Assembly: GCA_947493585.1 (NCBI GenBank)
Contig: CANLRI010000002.1
Coordinates: 310,001-374,000, forward strand
From: an uncultured Planococcus sp.
Lineage (GTDB): Bacteria; Bacillota; Bacilli; Bacillales_A; Planococcaceae
DNA: 64,000 bases
Reading direction: 5' to 3'
The notes under the pieces were generated by a model. It worked only from the letters and a program-made list of their open reading frames with translations. It searched no databases and had not been told where the DNA came from. Both the position numbers and the translations under genes were made by a program. Positions 1 to 8,442 of this stretch are shown piece by piece (positions within the stretch are counted from its first letter, which is position 1; every line of letters starts with the position of its first letter).

Positions 1-940
1 TGACGCGTTGGTACTTGAAAAATCCGGATCTCCTATCGATTCGATTGGCCAAGTAGGTTCGCGCATTGAAAACATGAAAGATGTGACACTGGTCCGCAAT
101 CCGGATATCCTGTCCGGCGACAGCGCAGTGAATGATGCATTTGATCCTTCGGCTGAATGGACAGCGTATCCTGCAGATACATTTACATACTTAGGAAGCC
201 ATGCGGTAGAGGAGACGGATGAAACGCCAACGCCAACTCCAGATCCAGATCCAACTCCTGTGCCATCTGGTTATTATGAAACAGCCGCTGGTTTGCAAGG
301 ATCTGCATTGAAAGCGGAACTTCATGAAATCATTGATAACCATACGCAACTCAGCTATTCACAAGTATGGGATGCATTGAAAATAACGGACGAAGACCCG
401 AATAATCCGAACAACGTGTTGCTATTGTATACGGGTGAGTCGCGTTCAAAATCCTTGAACGGCGGCAATGTCGGGGACTGGAACCGTGAACACGTATGGG
501 CGAAGTCTCATGGCAGCTTTGGCACAGCAATGGGAGCGGGGACCGATATCCACCATTTGCGCCCGACCGATGTACAAGTGAACGGGCTGCGCGGCAACCT
601 GGACTTTGATTACGGCGGCAGTGCCGTAAACGGCTGCGATGGCTGCTTGCGCACAGCGACTTCCTGGGAGCCGCCGGATGAAGTGAAAGGCGATGTCGCA
701 CGGATGCTATTTTATATGGCGGTTCGCTATGAATCAGGTGACGCGGTAGATTTGGAACTGAATGACCTGGTGAATAATGGCTCGACCCCTTACCACGGCA
801 AGATCTCCGTTTTGCTCGAATGGCATGAGCAAGACCCTGTCAGCGCTTGGGAACAGCAGCGCAACGAAAAAATCGAAGACATCCAAGGCAACCGCAACCC
901 GTTCGTCGATTATCCGGAATGGGCGGAATCGATCTGGTAA
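1..940 (+). CDS. Secreted endonuclease I-family nuclease (5' end outside window)
   Basis: This is the C-terminal part of a secreted nuclease; the frame is open through the left edge, so the start and signal peptide lie outside. About residues 1-68 resemble the end of a lamin-tail domain (it closes with TFTYLGSH). A Thr/Pro-rich linker (about 69-92) follows, then an endonuclease I (EndA/NucM, Bacillus Bsn-like) domain to the end. The metal-binding and catalytic His motifs are visible as REHVWAKSHG near residue 159 and IHHLRPTD shortly after. Members of this family degrade extracellular RNA/DNA for nutrient or phosphate scavenging. The gene ends at a TAA and is followed by an intrinsic terminator. 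The family call is firm; substrate preference cannot be read. Confidence 0.88.
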   Translation, partial: DALVLEKSGSPIDSIGQVGSRIENMKDVTLVRNPDILSGDSAVNDAFDPSAEWTAYPADTFTYLGSHAVEETDETPTPTPDPDPTPVPSGYYETAAGLQGSALKAELHEIIDNHTQLSYSQVWDALKITDEDPNNPNNVLLLYTGESRSKSLNGGNVGDWNREHVWAKSHGSFGTAMGAGTDIHHLRPTDVQVNGLRGNLDFDYGGSAVNGCDGCLRTATSWEPPDEVKGDVARMLFYMAVRYESGDAVDLELNDLVNNGSTPYHGKISVLLEWHEQDPVSAWEQQRNEKIEDIQGNRNPFVDYPEWAESIW

Positions 941-984
941 GAAGTTGCTGATGATTTATTAATGCTAAATAAAAACACTTTCAT

Positions 985-1020
985 CCTCGCAGCCTTAATA
1001 AAGGGACTGCGGGGATTTTT
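985..1020 (+). terminator. Intrinsic terminator after the nuclease
   Basis: An 8-bp stem (CCTCGCAG / CTGCGGGG with a G-T pair) is followed by a T-run; it lies 45 bp past the nuclease stop. Confidence 0.75.
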
Positions 1021-1039
1021 GATATTTGCAGAAACTCAA

Positions 1040-1327
1040 TCATTTTTTCGTGCTTTTGAATTCTAAAAGCATGGGGATGATATTCAAACAAATCGAAATG
1101 ATCGTCAACACCCATAACGCTGTTGCCATGATCGGCACGACATCTGATAGCGCAGACCAATCCTCCGCCCGAACCCAATCGGCTACCATCCTGTAATCAG
1201 CCGCAAGGGTAAGAGCGGTAAACGACAATGCTATGGCCATTGCTAATTTATAATCCTTGCCTATTGCATACAGATAAAGATTTACGCAGGTGGCTGCAAT
1301 TGCAATCAACCCGAATAGGAACCACAT
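1040..1327 (-). CDS. Small membrane protein of unknown function
   Basis: A 95-residue protein with three hydrophobic segments (about residues 1-20, 25-45 and 65-90) separated by a short acidic loop containing DYRMVADWVRAEDW; it ends in a Lys-rich tail. The ATG at 1327 is chosen because a GGAGG lies at the proper distance upstream; a longer in-frame start has no such site. It is a monocistronic unit convergent with the nuclease gene. I do not recognise a family and no catalytic residues are evident, so only membrane location is supported. Confidence 0.65.
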   Translation of the reverse strand: MWFLFGLIAIAATCVNLYLYAIGKDYKLAMAIALSFTALTLAADYRMVADWVRAEDWSALSDVVPIMATALWVLTIISICLNIIPMLLEFKSTKK

Positions 1328-1472
1328 AGTTTTGCCTCCAATTTTACAGGGAATTAGTATGAATAGAGACAAGGTTAGATGATCATTAGTTTCCTAAAGA
1401 GTGTTGGATATTTATGAGAGATTTTTAGATTTTAGCTTGTTACATCATTAGTTTACTGAAAATACCGATTTT

Positions 1473-1498
1473 TGAAACTTTATGCAGCTGTAAACGTA
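1473..1498 (+). promoter_or_regulatory. Sigma-W-type ECF promoter
   Basis: TGAAAC (1473-1478), exactly 16 bp spacer, then CGTA (1495-1498). This matches the consensus of the Bacillus envelope-stress sigma factor SigW and sits 53 bp before the start of a small membrane protein. Confidence 0.75.
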
Positions 1499-1550
1499 TT
1501 ATAAAGCAAAGGGAGAATGAGTAATAGCTGAAATGAAAGGGGAGGATTTT

Positions 1551-1739
1551 ATGCATTGGATGATGTGGATCTTCTGGGGATTCTTTGGAGCTTTATTTAT
1601 CGGCAGTTATGTAGTGGACAAAATGACCAAAAAGAAATACAGCCTAGATAAAAAAGCGAATACTGCAAACCAGGATTCTGCTGCTGCGGATGCGAGCCGG
1701 CAAGCCGGGCGCAATAATCACGAAAGCGGCATGTTTTAA
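1551..1739 (+). CDS. Small membrane protein, probable sigma-W regulon member
   Basis: A 62-residue protein with one N-terminal transmembrane helix (HWMMWIFWGFFGALFIGSYVV) and a hydrophilic Lys/Asn/Ala-rich tail that should face the cytoplasm. ATG 1551 is preferred over ATG 1533 because GGGGAGGA lies 5-6 bases upstream of it. A consensus SigW promoter lies 53 bp upstream. Many Bacillus SigW targets are small membrane proteins that protect against antimicrobial peptides or envelope damage, so an envelope-stress role is inferred from the promoter only. No family is recognised. Confidence 0.65.
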   Translation: MHWMMWIFWGFFGALFIGSYVVDKMTKKKYSLDKKANTANQDSAAADASRQAGRNNHESGMF

Positions 1740-1829
1740 CAGAGTAATGACAGGGGTTCTATTCAAGCAGGTGTAAGTTCGGGATGAGCGGGTACAGTAT
1801 ACAAAATGCACGACGAGGAGGAATGCTGT

Positions 1830-2054
1830 ATGGCTAGAAAAGGAACAGCTGGACGCACGCCTGAAAAGCAAGTCGGGGCGCGTGAGTCTGCGATCGATAA
1901 AGCAATCAACAAGACAAAAGAAGCCTTGGACGGAGATAACGAAGCAACGGATTATGGTGAAGAAAAAGGCAGAGACCAGCAAGAAGACGCGAAAGAGTAT
2001 TCGAAGCACGTCTCAAAAGAAGACGAGCGCGATTTACCGGAACAACAGAATTAA
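1830..2054 (+). CDS. Small hydrophilic protein of unknown function
   Basis: A 74-residue, highly charged protein beginning MARKGTAGRTPEKQ and ending in an acidic DERDLPEQQN tail, with no hydrophobic core and probably disordered. ATG 1830 is supported by GAGGAGG nearby; ATG 1806 has no such site. Composition resembles small stress or spore-type hydrophilic proteins, but I do not recognise a family. It ends just before a long perfect palindrome that serves as terminator. Confidence 0.6.
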   Translation: MARKGTAGRTPEKQVGARESAIDKAINKTKEALDGDNEATDYGEEKGRDQQEDAKEYSKHVSKEDERDLPEQQN

Positions 2055-2056
2055 AA

Positions 2057-2090
2057 AATGGAGCTTGAGGGAATTCCCTCAAGCTCCATT
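2057..2090. terminator. Perfect 34-bp palindrome, bidirectional terminator
   Basis: A perfect inverted repeat centred on GAATTC at 2071-2076 with AATGGAGC... arms lies between two convergent genes. It would give a 15-bp stem followed by T-rich sequence on both strands. Confidence 0.75.
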
Positions 2091-2095
2091 TTGGT

Positions 2096-2815
2096 TTAGG
2101 ACGGGTTAGTCGACCACAATCCAGCACTTTTCACGAAAACGCGCGGATGCAATTTCAAGCTGGCAACGATCAAGTCGGCCAAATCTTCCGGATGCATGAC
2201 GCGTTCAGCGTCGCCGGTGATCAGGTTGGACTCGTGGGCAAGGTCTGTGACAACTGTGCTCGGCGTCATCGCCGTGACACGGATATTGTGTTTGCGCACT
2301 TCAAGTGCAAGTGATTCGGTCAAGCCCATGACAGCGAATTTGGAAGAGCTATAAGCGCTTGTAACCGGTGCGCCTTTTTGTCCAGCTGTGGAAGAGATAT
2401 TGATGATATCTCCTGAACTCTGCTCGATCATGCCTGGAAGTACGGCACGTGTTGCGTTATAGACGCCCATCAAATTGACGTCGACGATGTTTTTCCATTC
2501 TTCCGGTGCCAGTTCCAAAAAGCCGCCGAATTTCCCGGTGCCTGCGTTGTTAATGAGGATATCGATATCGCCAAGTTCGTTTTTGAGTTTCTTGATCGCT
2601 TGTTCAATCGCAGCGAGATCCGTAACGTCGGCAGAGGCAGTTGCCACTTTGACATTCGCACCTTGCAGTTCGACGGATACTTTGTCGAGGTTTTCCTGTT
2701 TTAAGCCGATCAAGCCGATATTGACCCCTTCATTGGCGAGGGCGATGGCTGTCGCACGGCCGATGCCGCGTCCTCCACCTGTAATGATCGCTGTTTTTCC
2801 TTTAATTGATTGCAT
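2096..2815 (-). CDS. SDR family oxidoreductase (FabG-like)
   Basis: A 239-residue classical short-chain dehydrogenase. The NAD(P)-binding TGGGRGIG motif is at residues 12-19, NNAG follows near the middle, and the catalytic Ser...YSSSK block comes after. This layout matches 3-ketoacyl-ACP reductase-like proteins, but the substrate cannot be assigned and no fatty-acid synthesis genes are adjacent. ATG 2815 (MQSIKG) is chosen because TAAGGAGTG lies upstream; the longer reading has no ribosome binding site. It is a monocistronic gene reading toward the palindromic terminator. Confidence 0.85.
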   Translation of the reverse strand: MQSIKGKTAIITGGGRGIGRATAIALANEGVNIGLIGLKQENLDKVSVELQGANVKVATASADVTDLAAIEQAIKKLKNELGDIDILINNAGTGKFGGFLELAPEEWKNIVDVNLMGVYNATRAVLPGMIEQSSGDIINISSTAGQKGAPVTSAYSSSKFAVMGLTESLALEVRKHNIRVTAMTPSTVVTDLAHESNLITGDAERVMHPEDLADLIVASLKLHPRVFVKSAGLWSTNPS

Positions 2816-2927
2816 CGTAACACTCCTTAAATTCGGGTACGCCAAAGCCGTCCCGTAACTAAATACTTTCCTATTATCAGTGATTTGATTCGGAAATGCA
2901 TGTGAGGCGTCTTGGGTGTAAACAATA

Positions 2928-2964
2928 AAGACCAGCTTTCCCTAACTTGGAAAAGCTGGTCTTC
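2928..2964 (-). terminator. Intrinsic terminator of the alpha/beta hydrolase gene
   Basis: AAGACCAGCTTT-type arms repeat in inverted orientation around a short loop, with a T-rich stretch on the minus strand. Confidence 0.65.
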
Positions 2965-2982
2965 GTTTTGGAACAATTATGT

Positions 2983-3798
2983 TCAGATGCCTGAACTTTT
3001 CAGGAAGCTTAGGAGTTCATTATTGAAACGCTCCGGCTCATCTGCATTGATGCCGTGTCCGCTGTCTTTGAACGGTACGAGTACAGAGTTCGGGATTTCC
3101 TTGTCCAGGATTTCGCCAAGTTCGTAAGGGCAGATCTGGTCTTTTTTGCCGTGGAAGATGGCTGTCGGAACGGTAATCGATGACAGCTCGCCGCGCAAGT
3201 CTTCGTCGCGCAGCGCAACGGCTGAGTTCAGTGTGGAGTGTGCGCCTGCTTCAAGCGCCAGTGACTGGAACCAATCCAGGAATTGCGGTGAATGTTTCTG
3301 TTCGAAAAACAGGTCCGCAAACTCTGCAAGAAACGCCGGGCGGTCTTTTTCGATTTGGGCGATGATGTCGTCCACTTCTTCAGGCTTCATGCCGACATTG
3401 AAATCGTTACGCTGCGTGAAGATCGGAGCTGCAGCGCCCATCAATAATAGTTTTGCGACATTGTCTTGGCCGAATTTCGTCAAATAGCGGATTGCGATTG
3501 GGCCGCCCATCGAAAAGCCGGCGAGCACGAATTGCTCAAGTCGAAGTTCATTGACGACCGCTTCAAGATCTTTGGCCATTGTGTCGTAATCGTATCCTGA
3601 CCATGGCTTATCGGATTTTCCGTAGCCGCGCATATCGACGCCGATATAACGGAAGCCGTTCTTCGCAAGCAGGCTCGTCTGGTATTCGAATGCTTTGTTG
3701 TTCAATGGCCAGCCGTGGAGAAATACAACCGGCTGTCCTGAACCGATATCTTCTACATGAATTTTCACGTTTTCTTCAACTTGAATATAATGTCCCAC
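2983..3798 (-). CDS. Alpha/beta hydrolase (chloroperoxidase/arylesterase type)
   Basis: A 271-residue cytoplasmic alpha/beta hydrolase. The oxyanion-hole motif HGWP is at 28-31, the nucleophile elbow GFSMGG has Ser96, and the C-terminal catalytic His lies in DSGHGINADEPERF. The pattern is that of cofactor-free haloperoxidases/esterases; the natural substrate is unknown. Start: GTG at 3798, eight bases after GGAGG; no ATG fits. It is a single-gene unit with its own terminator. Confidence 0.85.
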   Translation of the reverse strand: MGHYIQVEENVKIHVEDIGSGQPVVFLHGWPLNNKAFEYQTSLLAKNGFRYIGVDMRGYGKSDKPWSGYDYDTMAKDLEAVVNELRLEQFVLAGFSMGGPIAIRYLTKFGQDNVAKLLLMGAAAPIFTQRNDFNVGMKPEEVDDIIAQIEKDRPAFLAEFADLFFEQKHSPQFLDWFQSLALEAGAHSTLNSAVALRDEDLRGELSSITVPTAIFHGKKDQICPYELGEILDKEIPNSVLVPFKDSGHGINADEPERFNNELLSFLKSSGI

Positions 3799-3990
3799 TA
3801 AAGTTCCTCCTAGAGTTTTGACTAACTACTCCCTTCTATTTCCTTTTTCAAAGTTTCTGTAAACTTAAAAACGAAAATAATCTTTAATTAAAATATCTTT
3901 AGTTCAAAAGAGGTGTGATTTCAACATGCCGTCTCCAGCGTTTTTTCACTAGCGCCAGGGGACGGTTCTTTTCATTCCAGCGAAATCAAA
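3799..3990. other. Gene-free spacer with a GGGGACGGTTCTTTT motif
   Basis: Nothing codes here. The stretch at 3957-3972 reads AGGGGACGGTTCTTTT, a motif I associate from memory with repeated sequences near REP-type elements in Firmicutes; only one copy was noticed in this window, so its nature is open. Confidence 0.3.
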
Positions 3991-4017
3991 TGAAACCAAT
4001 CGAGCCGTTCTTCCGTA
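3991..4017 (+). promoter_or_regulatory. Probable sigma-W promoter of the psp operon
   Basis: TGAAAC (3991-3996), 17-bp spacer, CGTA (4014-4017), 120 bp before pspA. In B. subtilis the orthologous pspA(ydjF)-ydjGHI operon is SigW-controlled, which supports the call although the spacer is one base longer than the usual 16. Confidence 0.65.
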
Positions 4018-4136
4018 TTCATACTATTCCGCCATCAACTTGGACGGAAGGGTTAAGTGTTTCGCGTAAAGGGTAATCTGACAGGTAACAAGGCTTGTGC
4101 GACGGCCAAATAAATCGACGGAAGAGGAGAATGAAA

Positions 4137-4853
4137 ATGGAAATCCTAAAACGCTTCAGAGACATTATGACGAGCAATATCCACGCAATGCTAGACAAGG
4201 CAGAAGATCCAGAAAAGATGATCGATCAGTATTTGCGCGATTTGAATAGCGACCTCGGTAAAGTGAAATCCGAGACGGCCGCGATCATGGCTGCGGAGAA
4301 ACGCGAGCGCCGCGAGCTTGATGAGTTGAAAAAAGAGATGGATGATATGCAGCGCTACGCAGTCAAAGCGCTTGAAGCGAACAACGAAGATGACGCCCGG
4401 AAATTCCTCCAGCGCAAAGCGGAACTATCGGAACGCGTGAGGGACAAAGAGACAGCGGTCGAACTTGCGGCGACGAATACGCAGCAAATGCGTCAAATGC
4501 ACGATAAGCTTCAGAGCGATATTGGGGAACTTGAATCGCGCCGCCAGGAACTGAAAGGCAAAGCGGCAGTTGCGAAGACACAGCAGCGCATGAACGATTT
4601 CGCGTCCAGTGTCGGAGGGGCAGGCGAACGCATCTCGGCATTCGATGCGATGGAGAAGAAAATCAACCAGCAATTGGACGAATCGGCAGCGATGGCTGAG
4701 CTCAATAAAAGTTCCGAGACGAGCATCAAGGATTTGGCGAAGAAATACGACGACGGTCCGAACGTCGACGAGGAACTGGAGTCCCTTAAAGCAGGCACCA
4801 ATGTCGACGCTGAACTCGAAGCGCTGAAAAGCCAGATCGGAAAGAACGAGTAA
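4137..4853 (+). CDS. pspA: Phage shock protein A (PspA/IM30), membrane stress protein
   Basis: A 238-residue PspA/IM30 protein, a peripheral inner-face membrane protein of the ESCRT-III-like superfamily that oligomerises and stabilises damaged membranes. It begins with the amphipathic helix MEILKRFRDIM, followed by the family signature AEDPEKMIDQYLRDL and long coiled-coil helices rich in Glu/Lys/Arg to about residue 190. ATG 4137 is preferred over ATG 4131 because GAGGAG then sits at normal spacing. It is the first gene of an operon with ydjG-, ydjH- and ydjI-like genes, the same order as in B. subtilis, behind a sigma-W-like promoter. Length is normal. Confidence 0.93.
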   Translation: MEILKRFRDIMTSNIHAMLDKAEDPEKMIDQYLRDLNSDLGKVKSETAAIMAAEKRERRELDELKKEMDDMQRYAVKALEANNEDDARKFLQRKAELSERVRDKETAVELAATNTQQMRQMHDKLQSDIGELESRRQELKGKAAVAKTQQRMNDFASSVGGAGERISAFDAMEKKINQQLDESAAMAELNKSSETSIKDLAKKYDDGPNVDEELESLKAGTNVDAELEALKSQIGKNE

Positions 4854-4901
4854 TGTCCGGCAACTGGACGCGATCCTGAAGCACGAAGGGAGGAAACTCG
4901 T

Positions 4902-5930
4902 TTGGTCATCCATTATAAATGCCCGAATTGCGGGGCCGATATGGCGTTCGATAGCGACTCGGGCCATTTAAGCTGCCCGAGCTGCGGCCACGAAGAAAAC
5001 ATCGAGACCTTTCCGGAACAGAACATCGAACGGAAATTCGATGAAGGCGAAGCGAAAGAATACCATTGCGAAAACTGTGGGGCGATCATCCTGACAGAAG
5101 CTGAAACGACCGCGACCCATTGCAGCTTCTGCGGGGCACCGGTCGTATTGGCAGACCGGTTGACGGGAAATCTCGCCCCGGCCAAAGTCATTCCGTTTAC
5201 CGTCAGCAAAGACGAAGCGGTCGAAGCGTTCAAGAAATGGACGCGCGGCGGGCGATTGACCCCGCGCGGTTTTACGAGCGGCGACCGTATCAAGAAAATG
5301 ACCGGCATGTATGTGCCATTCTGGCTTTACGATATCGAAGGCGAAGCCCATATCCAGGCGATCGGCACGCAAGTCCGGACCTATCAAAGCGGCGATACGA
5401 TTTATACGGAAACGAATTTTTATGACGTGTTCCGGGAAATCGATTTGAGCTATTTGAAAGTGCCGGCGGATGCTTCCGAAAAAATGGACGACGTGCTGAT
5501 GGATAAGCTGGAGCCTTACGATTACAGCGAATTAAAGGATTTCCGCATGCCGTATTTGGCGGGCTATTTAGCCGAGAAATACGATTTCGATGACGAGCAA
5601 TTGTTTTCCCGTGTCGAATCGAAAATCGTCCCGTATATCGACGCTTATATCAGCACGACCATTTCCGGTTATTCATCCGTCAGCTACACGAACAAGCAAA
5701 TCGATGCACAAAAAAAGAAAGTCTATTACACCTTATTTCCAGTGTGGATGGTGTATTACGATTTCGACAATAAAGAACATACCTTTGCGATGAACGGCCA
5801 AACCGGAAAAGTGGTCGGCAAGCCGCCGATCAGCGCCGGCAAAGTCGCGTTGTGGTTCACCGGCATCGCTGTATCTAGTTTTGCGGCCATGAAAGCCATC
5901 GCCTTTGCGATAGGGGGTGTCTTGTGGTGA
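4902..5930 (+). CDS. ydjG: YdjG-like double zinc-ribbon membrane protein
   Basis: A 342-residue protein with two N-terminal zinc ribbons: CPNCG...CPSCG (residues about 7-27) and CENCG...CSFCG (about 51-73). A large globular domain with WLYDIEG and YVPFW motifs follows, and a hydrophobic segment near the C-terminus (about 310-340) anchors it to the membrane. In B. subtilis YdjG is encoded with PspA and is thought to help tether it, with YdjH, at the membrane; that role is inferred here from synteny. Start: TTG 4902, eight bases after GGGAGG. It overlaps ydjH by 7 bp, implying translational coupling. Confidence 0.85.
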   Translation: MVIHYKCPNCGADMAFDSDSGHLSCPSCGHEENIETFPEQNIERKFDEGEAKEYHCENCGAIILTEAETTATHCSFCGAPVVLADRLTGNLAPAKVIPFTVSKDEAVEAFKKWTRGGRLTPRGFTSGDRIKKMTGMYVPFWLYDIEGEAHIQAIGTQVRTYQSGDTIYTETNFYDVFREIDLSYLKVPADASEKMDDVLMDKLEPYDYSELKDFRMPYLAGYLAEKYDFDDEQLFSRVESKIVPYIDAYISTTISGYSSVSYTNKQIDAQKKKVYYTLFPVWMVYYDFDNKEHTFAMNGQTGKVVGKPPISAGKVALWFTGIAVSSFAAMKAIAFAIGGVLW

Positions 5931-6706
5931 GGAATTCTTATTGGAAATGGGCATGGATTCCAGTATTAGCATTGTTGTTGTTTTTCATTGGGGGGCTGTC
6001 TGTTTCAGCACAGGCCGGTGACTTGATTCACGATGAAGCCGGCTTGCTCAGTGGCGAAGAAGCGCAGGAACTGGAAGCCTTGGCGGAACAATACGGTGCG
6101 GAACAAAACGTGGACTTTCTGTTTTTGACGACCGATAGTACGGAAGGGCAATCGATCGAAGGCTATATGGGCGATTTTTTCGATGATCGCGCAGATAGCA
6201 CCGGCCGGGAAGATGCGGTACTCTTGACGATCGATATCGGCGGGCGTGAAGTGTATCTCGCCGGATTTGGCACGGCCGAGCGGACGCTTGATTCAGAGCG
6301 TGTCGATCTCGTGCTTGACCGGATTATCCCTGAGATGCAATCGGGCGATTATGCTGGAGCGTTCGAGGAAACAGTGACGACCTCAAGCGAATACATGGAA
6401 TACCGGCCGGGCGTCAATCCCGAAAGCATTTTTTTGAAAACCTGGTTTCATTTAGCTATAGCGCTGCTGCTCGCAGGCATCATCGTCGGATCGATGCTTT
6501 ATAACGCTGGCGGCAGGGTAACGACGACCCCAGGCACATATGTCGACCGCGACCATACACGCGTGCGCAGCCAGGATGACCGCTTCCGCAATAAAACCGT
6601 AACCCGCAGAAAGATTCCGAAGAATAAGGATGGCGGCGGGTTCGGCGGAGGCGGCGGCATGACCGGCGGCGGGCGTTCATTCAGCGGCGGCGGCCGCAGC
6701 TTCTAG
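5924..6706 (+). CDS. ydjH: YdjH-like TPM-domain membrane protein
   Basis: A 260-residue exported membrane protein. A signal/anchor helix (about 8-28) precedes a TPM (YgcG-type) domain, with DEAGLLS, the acidic DDRAD stretch and GREDAVLLTID. A second transmembrane helix (about 170-190) leads to a cytoplasmic basic tail ending in a Gly-rich GGGFGGGGG-like and SFSGGGRSF repeat, typical of this family. It overlaps the end of ydjG; GTG 5924 or GTG 5927 is the start, with AGGGGG just upstream. In B. subtilis it is the partner of YdjG in the PspA operon. Confidence 0.85.
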   Translation: MVRNSYWKWAWIPVLALLLFFIGGLSVSAQAGDLIHDEAGLLSGEEAQELEALAEQYGAEQNVDFLFLTTDSTEGQSIEGYMGDFFDDRADSTGREDAVLLTIDIGGREVYLAGFGTAERTLDSERVDLVLDRIIPEMQSGDYAGAFEETVTTSSEYMEYRPGVNPESIFLKTWFHLAIALLLAGIIVGSMLYNAGGRVTTTPGTYVDRDHTRVRSQDDRFRNKTVTRRKIPKNKDGGGFGGGGGMTGGGRSFSGGGRSF

Positions 6707-6726
6707 GCAATCGAAAGAAGGAAGGA

Positions 6727-7716
6727 ATGAAGAACATGGCATTTTTCGGCAATCAATTTTCAGATGTGGTGGAATGGGAAGAATTCCGCGACGATATGAT
6801 TTTTTGGAAATGGACGAATAAGGAAATTAAGAAAGGCAGCCGTTTGATCATTCGGCCGGGCCAGGACGCAATTTTCCTCAATAACGGCAAAGTGGAAGGG
6901 ATTTTCGAAAAAGAAGGCGAGTACGACATCGTCTCTGAAATCGTGCCGTTCCTATCGACCTTGAAAGGATTCCGTTTCGGCTTCAACAGCGGCATGCGGG
7001 TCGAAGTGCTGTTCGTCAATACGAAGGAATTCACCGTCAAATGGGGCACGAAAAGCCCGATCAATATTCCTGCGCCTCAGCTTCCGGGGGGCATGCCGAT
7101 CCGCGCGAACGGCACCTTCCATTTTAAAGTGAATGATTATGTCAATTTGATCGACAAAGTTGCCGGTGTCAAAGACAGCTACCTCGTCGAAGATGTCCAG
7201 CTGCGCATTACGGCACGGCTCGACCAATTATTGATGAAATGGATCACGCGCGAAGGCAAGGACATGTTCAATTTGCAGTCGAATTCCCACGAAATCGGCA
7301 AGGGGATTCAAGACGATTTGAATATGGAAATCATGGACGACGGTATGAAAGTGACCGGTTTCCAAGTGATGAGCTTTAATTACCCGAAAGAAATCCAGGA
7401 CATGATCAATAAAAACGCCTCGCACGGCATGGTCGGCGACGTCTCGAAATACCAGCAGATGTCCGTCGCAGATGCGATGGGCAAATCCTCAGGTTCAAAT
7501 ACGGCATCCGATATGGCCGGCATGATGATGGGGATGAACATCGCCAAGGAAATGATGGATGGCCAGAAAGAATCATCAGGTGCAAGCAGCCAAACTGGCG
7601 GGCATCCGGCAGCGGGCGGCGAAGGGCAAAAAGGCCCGAATTTCTGCCCGAATTGCGGCGAGAAAGTGAGCGGCGCCAAGTTCTGCCCAAACTGCGGCCA
7701 GAAGTTGGCCGAATAG
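6727..7716 (+). CDS. ydjI: YdjI-like SPFH/virion-core protein with C-terminal zinc ribbons
   Basis: A 329-residue protein. The N-terminal about 230 residues form the SPFH-like domain of the YdjI group (MAFFGNQF...VVEWEE; FIFLNNGKVEG-like beta strands). A low-complexity Met/Gly/Ser linker comes next, then paired Cys motifs CPNCGEK and CPNCGQK forming a terminal zinc ribbon. It is the last gene of the psp operon, 20 bp after ydjH, with its own AGGAAGGA site. SPFH proteins scaffold membrane microdomains, so a PspA-linked membrane-stress role is inferred. It ends at a strong terminator. Confidence 0.85.
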   Translation: MKNMAFFGNQFSDVVEWEEFRDDMIFWKWTNKEIKKGSRLIIRPGQDAIFLNNGKVEGIFEKEGEYDIVSEIVPFLSTLKGFRFGFNSGMRVEVLFVNTKEFTVKWGTKSPINIPAPQLPGGMPIRANGTFHFKVNDYVNLIDKVAGVKDSYLVEDVQLRITARLDQLLMKWITREGKDMFNLQSNSHEIGKGIQDDLNMEIMDDGMKVTGFQVMSFNYPKEIQDMINKNASHGMVGDVSKYQQMSVADAMGKSSGSNTASDMAGMMMGMNIAKEMMDGQKESSGASSQTGGHPAAGGEGQKGPNFCPNCGEKVSGAKFCPNCGQKLAE

Positions 7717-7722
7717 GAAGCG

Positions 7723-7764
7723 AAAAAACAGGAAGAGAGCTTATCGCTCACTTCCTGTTTTTTT
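7723..7764. terminator. Bidirectional terminator between ydjI and tetR
   Basis: AAAACAGGAAG / CTTCCTGTTTT arms with an inner GAGC/GCTC pair and T-runs on both sides, between convergent genes. Confidence 0.8.
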
Positions 7765-7769
7765 ATTGG

Positions 7770-8360
7770 CTAGTTCCGGATTCCGCGGAACAACAGCTCC
7801 AGCCAGCCATCGATTTCACCGGACAAGTCAAAGTCGCCATCGAAAATTGCCCAATCATACAGCGTTCCGCGCATACTGCGTGATAACAGCAGCGCAAGCC
7901 GGCCGGGGGATACAGAGGATGTCAATTCGCTTTTTTTCTGCCCTTCGGAAATCAGTTGTTCCAGAATGGCGTAAAGCGGGCGTTCCGTATCGGACAGATA
8001 ATTATCAACAGATGGAGTGAGTGCATAAGCATAGAGTGAACGGATGCCATCCTGTCCCATTTCATCCCGCAAATATTCCATTTGGGCGATCGCGAGCTTG
8101 CGGATCTTCTGCTCTGCCGACAAACTTTCGGGTAGGCTTTTCTGGAAATCGCTATAGAATTGGTCGATTTCCTTGAATTTTTCAAGGAAGATATCGTATT
8201 TGGACGTAAAATGCCCATAGAATGCCCCTTTAGAGGCTTCGCTTTTCCGGACGATTTCATCGACCGACACCCGGTCAAAACCCTTTTCGCTGAACAAGTC
8301 AAGAGCCGTGCGGAGAATGCGTTTTTTCGTTTCAATCGCTTTTTCCTGTCTGCTCGTCAT
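7770..8360 (-). CDS. TetR family transcriptional regulator
   Basis: A 196-residue TetR repressor. The N-terminal DNA-binding domain shows TKKRILRTALDLFSEKGF, the recognition helix region ASKGAFYGHF and a helical ligand-binding remainder ending in LLFRGIRN. ATG 8360 is preferred to the GTG at 8369 because AAGGTGG then has correct spacing. It is divergent from an acyl-CoA ligase/SDR operon whose promoter carries two tandem palindromes of TetR type, so it probably represses that operon with an acyl-CoA or fatty acid-like effector; the effector is inference. Confidence 0.85.
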   Translation of the reverse strand: MTSRQEKAIETKKRILRTALDLFSEKGFDRVSVDEIVRKSEASKGAFYGHFTSKYDIFLEKFKEIDQFYSDFQKSLPESLSAEQKIRKLAIAQMEYLRDEMGQDGIRSLYAYALTPSVDNYLSDTERPLYAILEQLISEGQKKSELTSSVSPGRLALLLSRSMRGTLYDWAIFDGDFDLSGEIDGWLELLFRGIRN

Positions 8361-8442
8361 ATTGGCCACCTTTCTTCTAGTTTAAGCATATAACACTAAT
8401 GAGAGATATCGGTATAGTAAAAGAAAGTGATGAAGTCGTTTC

